Origin: Dehalococcoidia bacterium
Lineage (GTDB): Bacteria > Chloroflexota > Dehalococcoidia > SM23-28-2
Assembly (NCBI GenBank): GCA_022866185.1
Contig: JALHUG010000110.1
Location: forward strand, 1 to 6,110
DNA: 6,110 nucleotides
Reading direction: 5' to 3'
A model generated the notes under the pieces. That model searched no databases and was not told the DNA's origin. It saw only the letters and a program-made list of their open reading frames with translations. Each line of letters begins with the position of its first letter. The stretch's first letter is position 1. A program made the position numbers and the translations under genes. Below, piece after piece: positions 1-5,535 of the stretch.

Positions 1-937
1 AGGCGATGGCCCAACGGGGCTCGCGGCCCACCACCCCCAGCCGCTCGTAGTACTGGAAGGGGTCGGTCTTCACTACCAGACCATCGATCTCGTACTCCAG
101 GTCGTGGCGGCGGTCCACCCACCGATGGTAGTGCTGCTCCACCTCCTCCAGGCTCTCATAGCGTTCTATCTCGGGGTTAACGCGGAAGCCCATATCCTGG
201 AGCCAGTGGAGGGTCTCCCAGTGGGTAGGCGGGTAAGGGCCATCAGCCCAGCCGAGCTGGTAGACCCAGATGTCCAGCGAGCGCTGGGCAGTGATGCGTG
301 AGTCGAGCTGGCGCACCGCGCCGGCGGCGGCGTTGCGGGGGTTGGCGAAACGGGGCTGGCCTTGGTCCGTCCGCTCCTCGTTCAGCCGCTCGAAGGCGGC
401 CTTGGACATGTAGACCTCCCCTCGCACCTCGAAGCGCGGCGGCGCGTCCTTGGCCAGAAGGCGCATGGGGATGCTGCGGATCGTTCTCAGGTTCTCGGTG
501 ACGTTCTCCCCGCGGAAGCCGTCGCCGCGCGTCGCTCCCTGGACGAAGCGGCCGCCCTCGTAGACCAGGGCCACCGCCAGCCCGTCGATCTTGGGCTCGC
601 ACACCAGGGGCAAGCCCTCTATCTGGAGCATAGTCAGGACGCGGCGATACCAGGCCTTGAGCTCTTCGTAGTTGAAGGCGTTGGCCAGAGAGAGGAGCGG
701 CGTTCGATGCTCCACTACCCCGAAGGCCTCCACCGGCTGGCCGCTCACCCGCTGGGTAGGTGAGTCGGCGGTGATGAGCTGGGGGAATCGTGCCTCCAGC
801 TCCCGCAGCTCGCGCATCAGCTCGTCGTATTCGGCGTCGCTGATCTCGGGGCTGTCCAGCACGTAGTAGCGGTAGTCGTGGTAGCGGATCTGGGCTCGCA
901 GATCCTCGACCCGCTGTCGTGCCTGATAGAGGTTCAT
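1..937 (-). CDS. ligA: NAD-dependent DNA ligase LigA, N-terminal part (3' end cut by window edge)
   Basis: LigA seals nicks in double-stranded DNA during replication and repair, using NAD+ to adenylate an active-site lysine. The frame is open from the start to base 1, giving 312 residues of a protein that is usually near 670. Numbered from the ATG at 937, domain Ia has YHDYRYYV at 19-26 followed by SPEISDAEYDELM, the NMN-binding part. The adenylation domain has CEPKIDG with nucleophile Lys116 (codon 592-590), TRGDG at 136-140, VRGEVY with Glu174, FANPRNAAAGAVRQLD at 197-212 and EIDGLVVK ending in Lys290. These positions fall within one residue of E. coli LigA K115, E173 and K290. The OB-fold, zinc finger, HhH and BRCT parts would lie left of the window. 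An in-frame ATG at 958 would add seven residues, but a promoter -10 element abuts it, so 937 is preferred. Neither start has a strong Shine-Dalgarno site. The gene diverges from the lipoprotein gene on the plus strand. Confidence 0.96.
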   Translation of the reverse strand, partial: MNLYQARQRVEDLRAQIRYHDYRYYVLDSPEISDAEYDELMRELRELEARFPQLITADSPTQRVSGQPVEAFGVVEHRTPLLSLANAFNYEELKAWYRRVLTMLQIEGLPLVCEPKIDGLAVALVYEGGRFVQGATRGDGFRGENVTENLRTIRSIPMRLLAKDAPPRFEVRGEVYMSKAAFERLNEERTDQGQPRFANPRNAAAGAVRQLDSRITAQRSLDIWVYQLGWADGPYPPTHWETLHWLQDMGFRVNPEIERYESLEEVEQHYHRWVDRRHDLEYEIDGLVVKTDPFQYYERLGVVGREPRWAIA

Positions 938-958
938 CTCGTTCGCCACGGCAGCCAT

Positions 959-967
959 AGTATAGCA
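959..967 (-). promoter_or_regulatory. Extended -10 promoter element for ligA
   Basis: Read on the minus strand this is TGCTATACT: a TATACT hexamer (5 of 6 to TATAAT) preceded by the TGn extension. No good -35 hexamer lies 16-18 bp upstream, as is common for extended -10 promoters. The -10 box ends directly at the ATG at 958, so transcription would begin near 951-953, inside the first codons of the longer ORF. The usable start would then be the ATG at 937. This rests on motif matching only. Confidence 0.5.
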
Positions 968-995
968 AACGGCTGTCCCCAGCGGTCATTTCGCC

Positions 996-1024
996 TTGAC
1001 AGAGCTTGTGCCTGCCAGTAGCAT
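996..1024 (+). promoter_or_regulatory. Sigma70-type promoter of the seven-repeat lipoprotein gene
   Basis: A perfect -35 TTGACA at 996-1001 is followed after 17 bp by TAGCAT at 1019-1024 (4 of 6 to TATAAT). The predicted transcript begins near 1031, about 40 bp before the ATG at 1070. The in-frame GTG at 1028 would lie outside the transcript, which supports the ATG as start. The same element is conserved ahead of the second copy, which strengthens the call. Confidence 0.65.
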
Positions 1025-1069
1025 GAGGTGGCTTTAAGATCGGATACGCAGAGCGAGCATGGAGGCAGT

Positions 1070-2101
1070 ATGGTGAAGACAGCGAGCGTGGCGATGACCC
1101 TATTCTTTGTCGTCTGCCTGGCGGTGCCCTTGACCGCCTGCGGAGGCGGTGGTGAGGATGAGGGACCGGCTTCCACCATCGACAAGATCGCCTTCCAGTC
1201 CAACCGCGACGGTAACTTCCAGATCTACGTGGTGAACGCCGACGGCTCCGGTGAGACCCGTCTCACCAACAGCTCCGCCAACGACACCAGCCTCACCTGG
1301 TCGCCCGACGGCAGACGCATCGCCTTCGCCTCCGAGATCGATGGCGACTCCGAGATCTACGTGATGAAAGCGGACGGCTCCGGCCAGACCAACCTCTCCA
1401 GTAACCCCACCGAAGATCTTGGTCCTGCCTGGTCGCCCGACGGCAGACGCATCGCCTTCTCCTCCGACCGCGACGGCAATCGCGCGGTCTACGTGATGAA
1501 CGCCGACGGTTCCGGCCTGACCAACCTCACCTGTAACCCCACCGCGGATTTTGGCCCCGCCTGGTCGCCCGACGGCAGCCGCATCGTTTTCGTGTCCGGC
1601 CGCGACGAAAACCTTGAGGTCTACGTGATGAACGCCGACGGTTCTGGCCAGACCAACCTCACCAATAGTGCCGGCGACGACTTGGATCCATTCTGGTCGC
1701 CCGACGGCAGCCGCATCGCCTTCAACTCCCTTCGCGATGAAAACTTCGAGATATACGTGATGAACCCCGACGGCTCCGGCCAGACTAACCTCACCAATAA
1801 CCCCGCCTACGACAGCACGCCCGAGTGGTCGCCCGACGGTACTCGCATCGCCTTCGACTCCGAGCGGGACGGCAACGCTGAGGTCTACGTGATGAACGCC
1901 GACGGCTCCGGCCTGACCCGTCTCACCGACAACCCCGCCGCCGACGGTGACGCCGCCTGGTCGCCCGACGGCAGTCGCTTAGCCTTCATGTCCAACCGCG
2001 ACGGCAACTTCGAGGTCTACGTGATGAACGCCGACGGCTCCGGCCAGACTCGTTTCACCAATAGCCCGGGCGCTGATGGCGGTCCCGTTTGGTCGCCGTA
2101 G
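1070..2101 (+). CDS. Lipoprotein with seven-repeat PD40/TolB-like beta-propeller
   Basis: A predicted secreted, lipid-anchored beta-propeller of 343 residues. Its ligand or partner cannot be told from sequence. The signal peptide has Lys3, a hydrophobic core at about 7-21 and the lipobox LTAC with Cys24, followed by a Gly/acidic linker to residue 38. From Ile40 there are seven 44-residue repeats, the last cut to 40. Each reads roughly IAFxSxRDGN, then EVYVMNADGSG, then TNLTNNP, then WSPDGSR. This is the WD40-like (PD40) repeat of TolB and related proteins, often placed at the cell surface or periplasm. The start is at 1070 because GGAGG lies at 1061-1065 and because the paralog begins with the same MVKTA. 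An upstream in-frame GTG at 1028 is rejected. Repeat 3 has an odd Cys (LTCNP). The protein ends at WSP, inside a repeat, so the N-terminal strand may close the ring. No pal, tolQ or tolR lies nearby, so this is probably not the true TolB of a Tol-Pal system. Confidence 0.9.
   Translation: MVKTASVAMTLFFVVCLAVPLTACGGGGEDEGPASTIDKIAFQSNRDGNFQIYVVNADGSGETRLTNSSANDTSLTWSPDGRRIAFASEIDGDSEIYVMKADGSGQTNLSSNPTEDLGPAWSPDGRRIAFSSDRDGNRAVYVMNADGSGLTNLTCNPTADFGPAWSPDGSRIVFVSGRDENLEVYVMNADGSGQTNLTNSAGDDLDPFWSPDGSRIAFNSLRDENFEIYVMNPDGSGQTNLTNNPAYDSTPEWSPDGTRIAFDSERDGNAEVYVMNADGSGLTRLTDNPAADGDAAWSPDGSRLAFMSNRDGNFEVYVMNADGSGQTRFTNSPGADGGPVWSP
1187..2098 (+). repeat. Tandem 132-bp coding repeats, seven units (last 120 bp)
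   Basis: Units begin at 1187 and recur every 132 bp: six full units to 1978, then a 120-bp final unit to 2098. Each encodes one 44-residue PD40 repeat. DNA conservation is strongest over TACGTGATGAACGCCGACGG and TGGTCGCCCGACGG. The segments between these cores vary. Confidence 0.9.
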
Positions 2102-2213
2102 AGGACGATCCCAACGAGCCCAGCGCCGCAGGATAGGTGGCCCCCTGGCCTTCCCGTCGCCGGTCAACGCCATCGGCCGGAGGTGTACGAAGGCACTCAA
2201 CTGGGTTAGTGAC

Positions 2214-2239
2214 AGCGGCGGCATTGCCTGCCAGCCGCT
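2214..2239 (+). other. GC-rich hairpin in the gap between the two lipoprotein genes
   Basis: AGCGGCGGCA at 2214-2223 pairs with TGCC(A)GCCGCT at 2229-2239, giving a 10-bp stem with one bulged A and the 5-base loop TTGCC. It lies 112 bp past the stop of the first lipoprotein gene and 21 bp before the next -35 box. No T-run follows, so it is not a classic intrinsic terminator, but it could slow read-through or trim the upstream mRNA. The rest of 2102-2334 holds only shared 3' flank and the next promoter. Confidence 0.35.
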
Positions 2240-2260
2240 AGGGTGAGCGGTCATTTCTCC

Positions 2261-2290
2261 TTGACAGCGCTTGCGCCTGCCAGGTAGGAT
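2261..2290 (+). promoter_or_regulatory. Sigma70-type promoter of the six-repeat lipoprotein gene
   Basis: TTGACA at 2261-2266 and TAGGAT at 2285-2290 are separated by 18 bp, one base more than in the first copy. The spacer (GCGCTTGCGCCTGCCAGG) is nearly the same as the spacer upstream of copy 1. The expected transcript start is near 2297, leaving a leader of about 38 nt before the ATG at 2335. Confidence 0.62.
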
Positions 2291-2334
2291 GAGGGCGCTG
2301 TGGGCTGAGGACGCACATCGAGCATGGAGGCAGC

Positions 2335-3234
2335 ATGGTGAAGACAGCGAACGTGGCAATAGCTTTTCTCTTTGTCGTCTGCCTGGCAGTGCCTCTGGCC
2401 GCCTGTGGCGGAGGTGGTGGGGAGGAGGAGCCAATTCCCGCTGGGGGCAAGATCGCCTTCTCGTCCGACCGCGACGGCAGCTACGAGATCTACGTGATGA
2501 ACGTCGACGGCTCCGCTCAGACCAACCTCACCAATAGCCCCGCCACCGATGATTCGGCCAATTGGTCGCCTGACGGCAGCCGCATCGCCTTTGTCTCCAA
2601 CCGCGATGGCAACTTCGAGGTCTATGTGATGAAGGCTGACGGCTCCGGTAAGACCAATCTCACCGACAATCCCGCCGCCGACAGCAGCGCCGCTTGGTCG
2701 CCCGACGGCAGCCGGATCGCCTTCACGTCCAACCGCGACGGCAACTTCGAGGTCTACGTGATGAACGCCGACGGCACCGACCAGACCAACCTCACCAACA
2801 ATCCTGCCGCCGAGGCCGACCCCGCCTGGTCGCCCGACGGTAGCCGTCTCGCTTTCGACTCGGACCGCGACGGCAACCTCCAGGTCTACGTGATGAACGC
2901 CGACGGCTCCGGTCAGACCCGCCTCACCAACAACACCTTCATAGACGTCGTGCCCACCTGGTCGCCCGATGGCAGCCGCATCTCCTTCACGTCCGACCGC
3001 GACGGCAACGCTGAGGTCTACGTGATGAACGCCGACGGCACCGGTCAGACCAACCTCACCAACAACCCGGCCCGCGAGAGCATTTCCACCTGGTCGCCCG
3101 ATGGCAGCCGGATCGCCTTCACGTCCGACCGCGACGGCAACTACGAGATCTACGTGATGAACGCCGACGGCTCCGGCCTCACCAACCTCACCAACAACCC
3201 TGCTGCAGACGGGGTCCCCGCCTGGTCGCCGTAG
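2335..3234 (+). CDS. Lipoprotein with six-repeat PD40/TolB-like beta-propeller
   Basis: Paralog of the protein encoded just upstream, 299 residues long. It is probably exported and lipidated at Cys24 of the lipobox LAAC, after Lys3 and a hydrophobic stretch. A Gly5-Glu3 linker leads to the propeller at residue 39. Six 44-residue PD40 repeats follow, the last cut to 40 and ending in WSP-stop exactly as in the paralog. Six repeats equal the blade number of classical TolB propellers, so a six-bladed ring is expected. GGAGG at 2326-2330 sits 4 nt before the ATG. The gene has its own promoter, and no strong terminator separates it from the upstream copy. Each repeat carries an Asp-rich turn (DRDGN or close variants), which could bind ions or simply form a tight turn. 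Function is unknown: a surface binding or scaffolding role is inference. It shares the 24-residue signal layout with the paralog nearly residue for residue. Confidence 0.9.
   Translation: MVKTANVAIAFLFVVCLAVPLAACGGGGGEEEPIPAGGKIAFSSDRDGSYEIYVMNVDGSAQTNLTNSPATDDSANWSPDGSRIAFVSNRDGNFEVYVMKADGSGKTNLTDNPAADSSAAWSPDGSRIAFTSNRDGNFEVYVMNADGTDQTNLTNNPAAEADPAWSPDGSRLAFDSDRDGNLQVYVMNADGSGQTRLTNNTFIDVVPTWSPDGSRISFTSDRDGNAEVYVMNADGTGQTNLTNNPARESISTWSPDGSRIAFTSDRDGNYEIYVMNADGSGLTNLTNNPAADGVPAWSP
2452..3231 (+). repeat. Tandem 132-bp coding repeats, six units (last 120 bp)
   Basis: Five full 132-bp units from 2452 to 3111 and a 120-bp final unit to 3231, in phase with the reading frame. They share long near-identical DNA stretches with each other and with the array at 1187-2098. 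The 48 bp at 2728-2775 (repeat 3) are identical to 1991-2038 (repeat 7 of the other gene). Confidence 0.9.
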
Positions 3235-3401
3235 AGGACGATCCCAACGAGTCTGGCACCGCCAAATCTCTCGAGCGGAGTTCGTTCGTCAAACCTTGCC
3301 CTTACAGCCTGGGCGTATTAGTTTTGTTGTCAGGGCTGTCGCCGCGAACTTGAGGTCGAGCGGGACAGGTTCCTGGCGGCGGCAGCCAGTTCGGGAGAGC
3401 C

Positions 3402-4148
3402 GTGGAGATAGTCCCAGCCGTCGATATCCGTGGCGGGCGCTGTGTCCGTCTCTACCAGGGTGACTTCCAGCGGGAGACTGTGTTCGGCGACGACCCGGTG
3501 GCTGTGGCCCGTTCCTGGCAGGAGGCTGGCGCCGCTCGCTTGCACGTGGTCGACCTGGATGGCGCCCGCGAGGGGTGGCCGGCGAACGCGCAGGTGATAC
3601 ACCGTCTCATTCAGGCGCTTTGCATCCCCGTCCAAGTAGGCGGTGGCCTGCGCGACCGCCAGTCCATCGATTCGTATCTGGAGGCAGGGGCCGCTCGCGT
3701 CGTCTTGGGGACGGCTGCGGTCAAGGACCGCTCCCTGCTGGCTCAAGCCATCGCTGAGCATGGGGAGCGCATCGTCGTGGGGGTAGACGCCAGGGTCGGC
3801 ATGGTAGCCATCGAGGGCTGGCGGGAGGAGACGCCCCTGACGGCAGCAGAGCTGATGAGTGAACTGGCGGTCGAGGGTGTGCCCCGTTTCATCTACACCG
3901 ATGCCCTTCGCGATGGCACCCTCCGGGGCCCTGACTTCGCTGGCGTAGAGACGGTGCTGGCCAGGGTTGGCGTACCTGTCATATATGCCGGCGGGGTCTC
4001 CAGCATCGCCGACCTGGTGCGCTTGGCCTCTCTGGGGGTGGAAGGGGCGATAATCGGTCAGGCGTTGTATACTGGGGCCGTGGATTTTCAAGAAGCCCTG
4101 AAGGCGATCAGTCGGGCGGCTCGGCCTGAAAGGGGGTTCTCCGTATGA
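3402..4148 (+). CDS. hisA: HisA, phosphoribosylformimino-5-aminoimidazole carboxamide ribotide isomerase
   Basis: HisA is a cytoplasmic (beta-alpha)8-barrel enzyme that opens the ribose ring of ProFAR to give PRFAR, the fourth step of histidine synthesis. The protein has 248 residues, normal for the family. It begins MEIVPAVDIRGGRCVRLYQG with the catalytic Asp8. The second catalytic Asp is D129 in VGVDAR, and the conserved YTDALRDGTLRGP segment at 165-177 holds Thr166. The phosphate sites are GGGLR at 80-84 and the YAGGVSS segment near 190. The start is GTG at 3402, chosen because it places Asp8 correctly and because GGGAGAG lies at 3393-3399. The other his genes are not in view, and the usual neighbour hisF does not follow. 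Instead the stop overlaps the next start (ATGA, 4145-4148), so translation is probably coupled to an acyl-CoA dehydrogenase. The upstream gap 3235-3401 shows no convincing promoter. HisF is excluded by the N-terminal sequence. Confidence 0.96.
   Translation: MEIVPAVDIRGGRCVRLYQGDFQRETVFGDDPVAVARSWQEAGAARLHVVDLDGAREGWPANAQVIHRLIQALCIPVQVGGGLRDRQSIDSYLEAGAARVVLGTAAVKDRSLLAQAIAEHGERIVVGVDARVGMVAIEGWREETPLTAAELMSELAVEGVPRFIYTDALRDGTLRGPDFAGVETVLARVGVPVIYAGGVSSIADLVRLASLGVEGAIIGQALYTGAVDFQEALKAISRAARPERGFSV
4129..4148 (+). promoter_or_regulatory. Ribosome site and ATGA start/stop overlap, hisA to acyl-CoA dehydrogenase
   Basis: AAAGGGGG at 4129-4136 lies within the last hisA codons, 8 nt before the ATG at 4145. 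The hisA TGA stop uses bases 4146-4148, so start and stop overlap as ATGA. This arrangement usually means translational coupling. Confidence 0.75.
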
Positions 4149-5416
4149 CCGAGGCTCCGCAAGACCTGCGGGACATCGTGAAAGGGACCATCGACGGCAT
4201 CATTGGGTTCGTGGAGACCGAGGTCATTCCTCTGGAGCAGAAGCACAAGGACATCCTCGCCGACGAGAGGAAGCTGTTCGGCGCCGATGGTAAGCTAGTT
4301 CCCGAGATCCGGGAGGCGAGGGAGAAGGTCCGGAGCAAATCCGGCAAGGCAGGCTACTGGGCCATGTTCAGCTCGCAATCCATCGGTGGCGGCGGGCTTC
4401 CGGTCCCCGTGAGCATCTATGTGCAGGAGGCGCTCTACAGGAAGTACGGGCCCGGCCACCTGCTGATGGGCTGGGCCAACGGTTTCATCACCACCCCCCT
4501 TATCGGTAGCTTCGTGGACGGCCCTTCCCACATGTTCACCCGGGCCAGCGAGGCCATCCGCACGGACGTCGTCCCCTCCGTGATAGCGGGTGAGAAGACC
4601 GTGTGCTTCGCCCTCACTGAGCCGGACGCTGGCTCCGATCTGTGGAATCTGAAGTGCAAGGCCCGCAAGGAGGGCAACGAGTGGGTGATCAACGGCACCA
4701 AGCAATGGATCACCAATTCCCCCTACGCCGACTATGCGGCCGTGTTCGCCGTGACCAACGAGGAGATGTTCGCCCAGCACAAGGGTGGCACCACTGGCTT
4801 CCTGGTGGACACAAGGCAGCCCGGCGTGGACACTTCGACCATCTTCCCCATCATAGGCCACGTCTCCAGCGATTGCGGCTCGATAATTCTGGAGGATGTG
4901 CGGGTCAAGGAGGATTACATCCTGGGGGATGTGGACCAGGGTTTCCAGCTCAGCATGATGGGCATCTCTGAGGGGCGACTCGGCTACGCTGGCGGCTGCC
5001 TGGGGCTGGCCGAGTGGGCGCTGGACCGCTCCATTGAGTACGCCAAAGAGAGAAAGACCTTTGGGCGCCCACTAGCTGAACACCAGGCCATCCAGTGGAT
5101 GCTGGCTGACAGCGCCATCGAGATCTTCAACGCCAAGTACACGGCCTTGCGAACGGCAGAGCTGGTCGAGGAGTATCAGCCGTCCGGCAGGGTGCCGATA
5201 AAGGAGATATCGATCGTCAAGGCCTACGTGATGGAGATGGCTGGGCGGGTCTGCGACCGGGCCATACAGATTCATGGAGCCATGGGGCTGTCCAACGAAA
5301 TGGGTCTGGAGGAGGCACTGCGCATTGCCCGCACCTGGCGCATCCCTGATGGCACCTCGGAGATGCAGCGGCGGACCATCGCCGGGCGGCTCCTGCGGGG
5401 AGACGTCGTTTTCTAG
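4145..5416 (+). CDS. Acyl-CoA dehydrogenase family flavoprotein (first of a tandem pair)
   Basis: A complete 423-residue acyl-CoA dehydrogenase, expected to oxidise an acyl-CoA (or a related CoA thioester) at C2-C3 with FAD and pass electrons to ETF. The N-terminal helical domain includes KAGYWAMF and GGGGLP at 68-86. The middle beta domain has CFALTEPDAGSDL at 154-166 and WVINGTKQWITN at 180-191, the flavin and substrate contact motifs. The C-terminal helical domain has KERKTFGRPLAEHQAIQWMLAD at 301-322 (FAD-contact Arg) and QIHGAMG at 375-381. The catalytic Glu of medium-chain enzymes (in YEGT) is replaced by Asp402 in the context IPDGTSEMQ. Glu276 in SEGRL sits one residue off the alternative catalytic Glu position of isovaleryl-CoA dehydrogenase. 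Asp at this site is also seen in ACAD10/11-type enzymes, so activity is plausible but the substrate is unknown. The N-terminus is longer than in typical members. Start at ATG 4145 matches the paralog start. Confidence 0.93.
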   Translation: MTEAPQDLRDIVKGTIDGIIGFVETEVIPLEQKHKDILADERKLFGADGKLVPEIREAREKVRSKSGKAGYWAMFSSQSIGGGGLPVPVSIYVQEALYRKYGPGHLLMGWANGFITTPLIGSFVDGPSHMFTRASEAIRTDVVPSVIAGEKTVCFALTEPDAGSDLWNLKCKARKEGNEWVINGTKQWITNSPYADYAAVFAVTNEEMFAQHKGGTTGFLVDTRQPGVDTSTIFPIIGHVSSDCGSIILEDVRVKEDYILGDVDQGFQLSMMGISEGRLGYAGGCLGLAEWALDRSIEYAKERKTFGRPLAEHQAIQWMLADSAIEIFNAKYTALRTAELVEEYQPSGRVPIKEISIVKAYVMEMAGRVCDRAIQIHGAMGLSNEMGLEEALRIARTWRIPDGTSEMQRRTIAGRLLRGDVVF

Positions 5417-5535
5417 ATTTGGCCATCAGTCTCGCCTCAGAGCCAGTGATATGGTAGCCTTAGCAGTTGGATATGGTGGAGGCGCCCTGGAGGTCTTGAA
5501 CCAGGTCACCTACCCTGAAAGGAGGTTTTTCGGTA
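5417..5535 (+). other. Spacer between dehydrogenase genes with a hisA-tail-like leader
   Basis: This 119-bp gap has no terminator or clear promoter, so read-through from the first dehydrogenase is likely. Its last part resembles the 3' end of hisA. GCCCTG, CTGAAAGG and GGTT align without gaps over about 40 bp, and the corresponding reading frame gives ALEVLNQVTYPERRFF against ALKAISRAARPERGFS in HisA. It may be a remnant of a duplication that carried the hisA end along. Part of the match is the ribosome site itself. Confidence 0.35.
5517..5526 (+). promoter_or_regulatory. Near-perfect Shine-Dalgarno site of the second dehydrogenase
   Basis: GAAAGGAGGT matches the anti-Shine-Dalgarno core fully and ends 9 nt before the ATG at 5536. 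It fixes the start and suggests strong, independent initiation. The first dehydrogenase has the weaker GAAAGGGGGT in the same place. Confidence 0.75.

Larger units (their letters stand above)
981..2132 (+). repeat. Segmental duplication, copy 1 (promoter, lipoprotein gene and 3' flank)
   Basis: This block aligns with 2246-3267. Similarity begins at AGCGGTCATTT upstream of the promoter, where 19 of 20 bases match. It continues through TTGACA, the -10 region, the GGAGG ribosome site and the whole coding sequence, and runs about 30 bp past the stop, including AGGACGATCCCAACGAG. The main length difference is one 132-bp coding repeat. Outside these limits the flanks do not obviously match, so the edges are approximate. 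Confidence 0.8.
2246..3267 (+). repeat. Segmental duplication, copy 2 (promoter, lipoprotein gene and 3' flank)
   Basis: Second copy of the block at 981-2132, starting at AGCGGTCATTT and ending soon after the shared AGGACGATCCCAACGAG that follows the stop codon. It is shorter than copy 1 by about one 132-bp coding repeat. Copies lie head to tail with about 110 bp of unrelated sequence between them. Confidence 0.8.

Noticed and set aside
243..989. Long minus-strand ORF of 248 codons
   Set aside because: It overlaps ligA on the same strand in another frame, is rich in Arg/Gly/Ala/Pro and shows no family motif. The ligA frame has all catalytic motifs.
1028..1069. Upstream GTG extension of the first lipoprotein by 14 residues
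   Set aside because: It would put hydrophilic residues before the signal peptide, lies upstream of the predicted transcript start, and is absent from the paralog, whose start matches the ATG at 1070.
1187..3231. Regular direct repeats that could suggest a CRISPR or satellite array
   Set aside because: The 132-bp period is in frame, has no unique spacers and encodes PD40 repeats, so it is protein-coding.
1070..3234. TolB of a Tol-Pal envelope system
   Set aside because: Repeats are TolB-like, but there is no TolB N-terminal domain. A lipobox is present, and no tol or pal gene is next to them.
3296..3321. Possible promoter TTGCCC to TATTAG ahead of hisA
   Set aside because: The spacer is only 14 bp and the -35 match is poor.
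3304..3339. Possible hairpin ACAGCCTG with CAGGGCTGT after the second lipoprotein gene
   Set aside because: The stem is short and bulged, the loop is 19 bases and no T-run follows. Too weak to call a terminator.
3330..4091. Long minus-strand ORF of 253 codons opposite hisA
   Set aside because: It is antisense to a well-conserved hisA, and its length follows from high GC. No recognisable domain.
4295..4861. Minus-strand ORF of 188 codons opposite the first dehydrogenase
   Set aside because: A shadow of the conserved coding frame. A similar antisense ORF appears opposite the paralog, as expected from sequence similarity alone.
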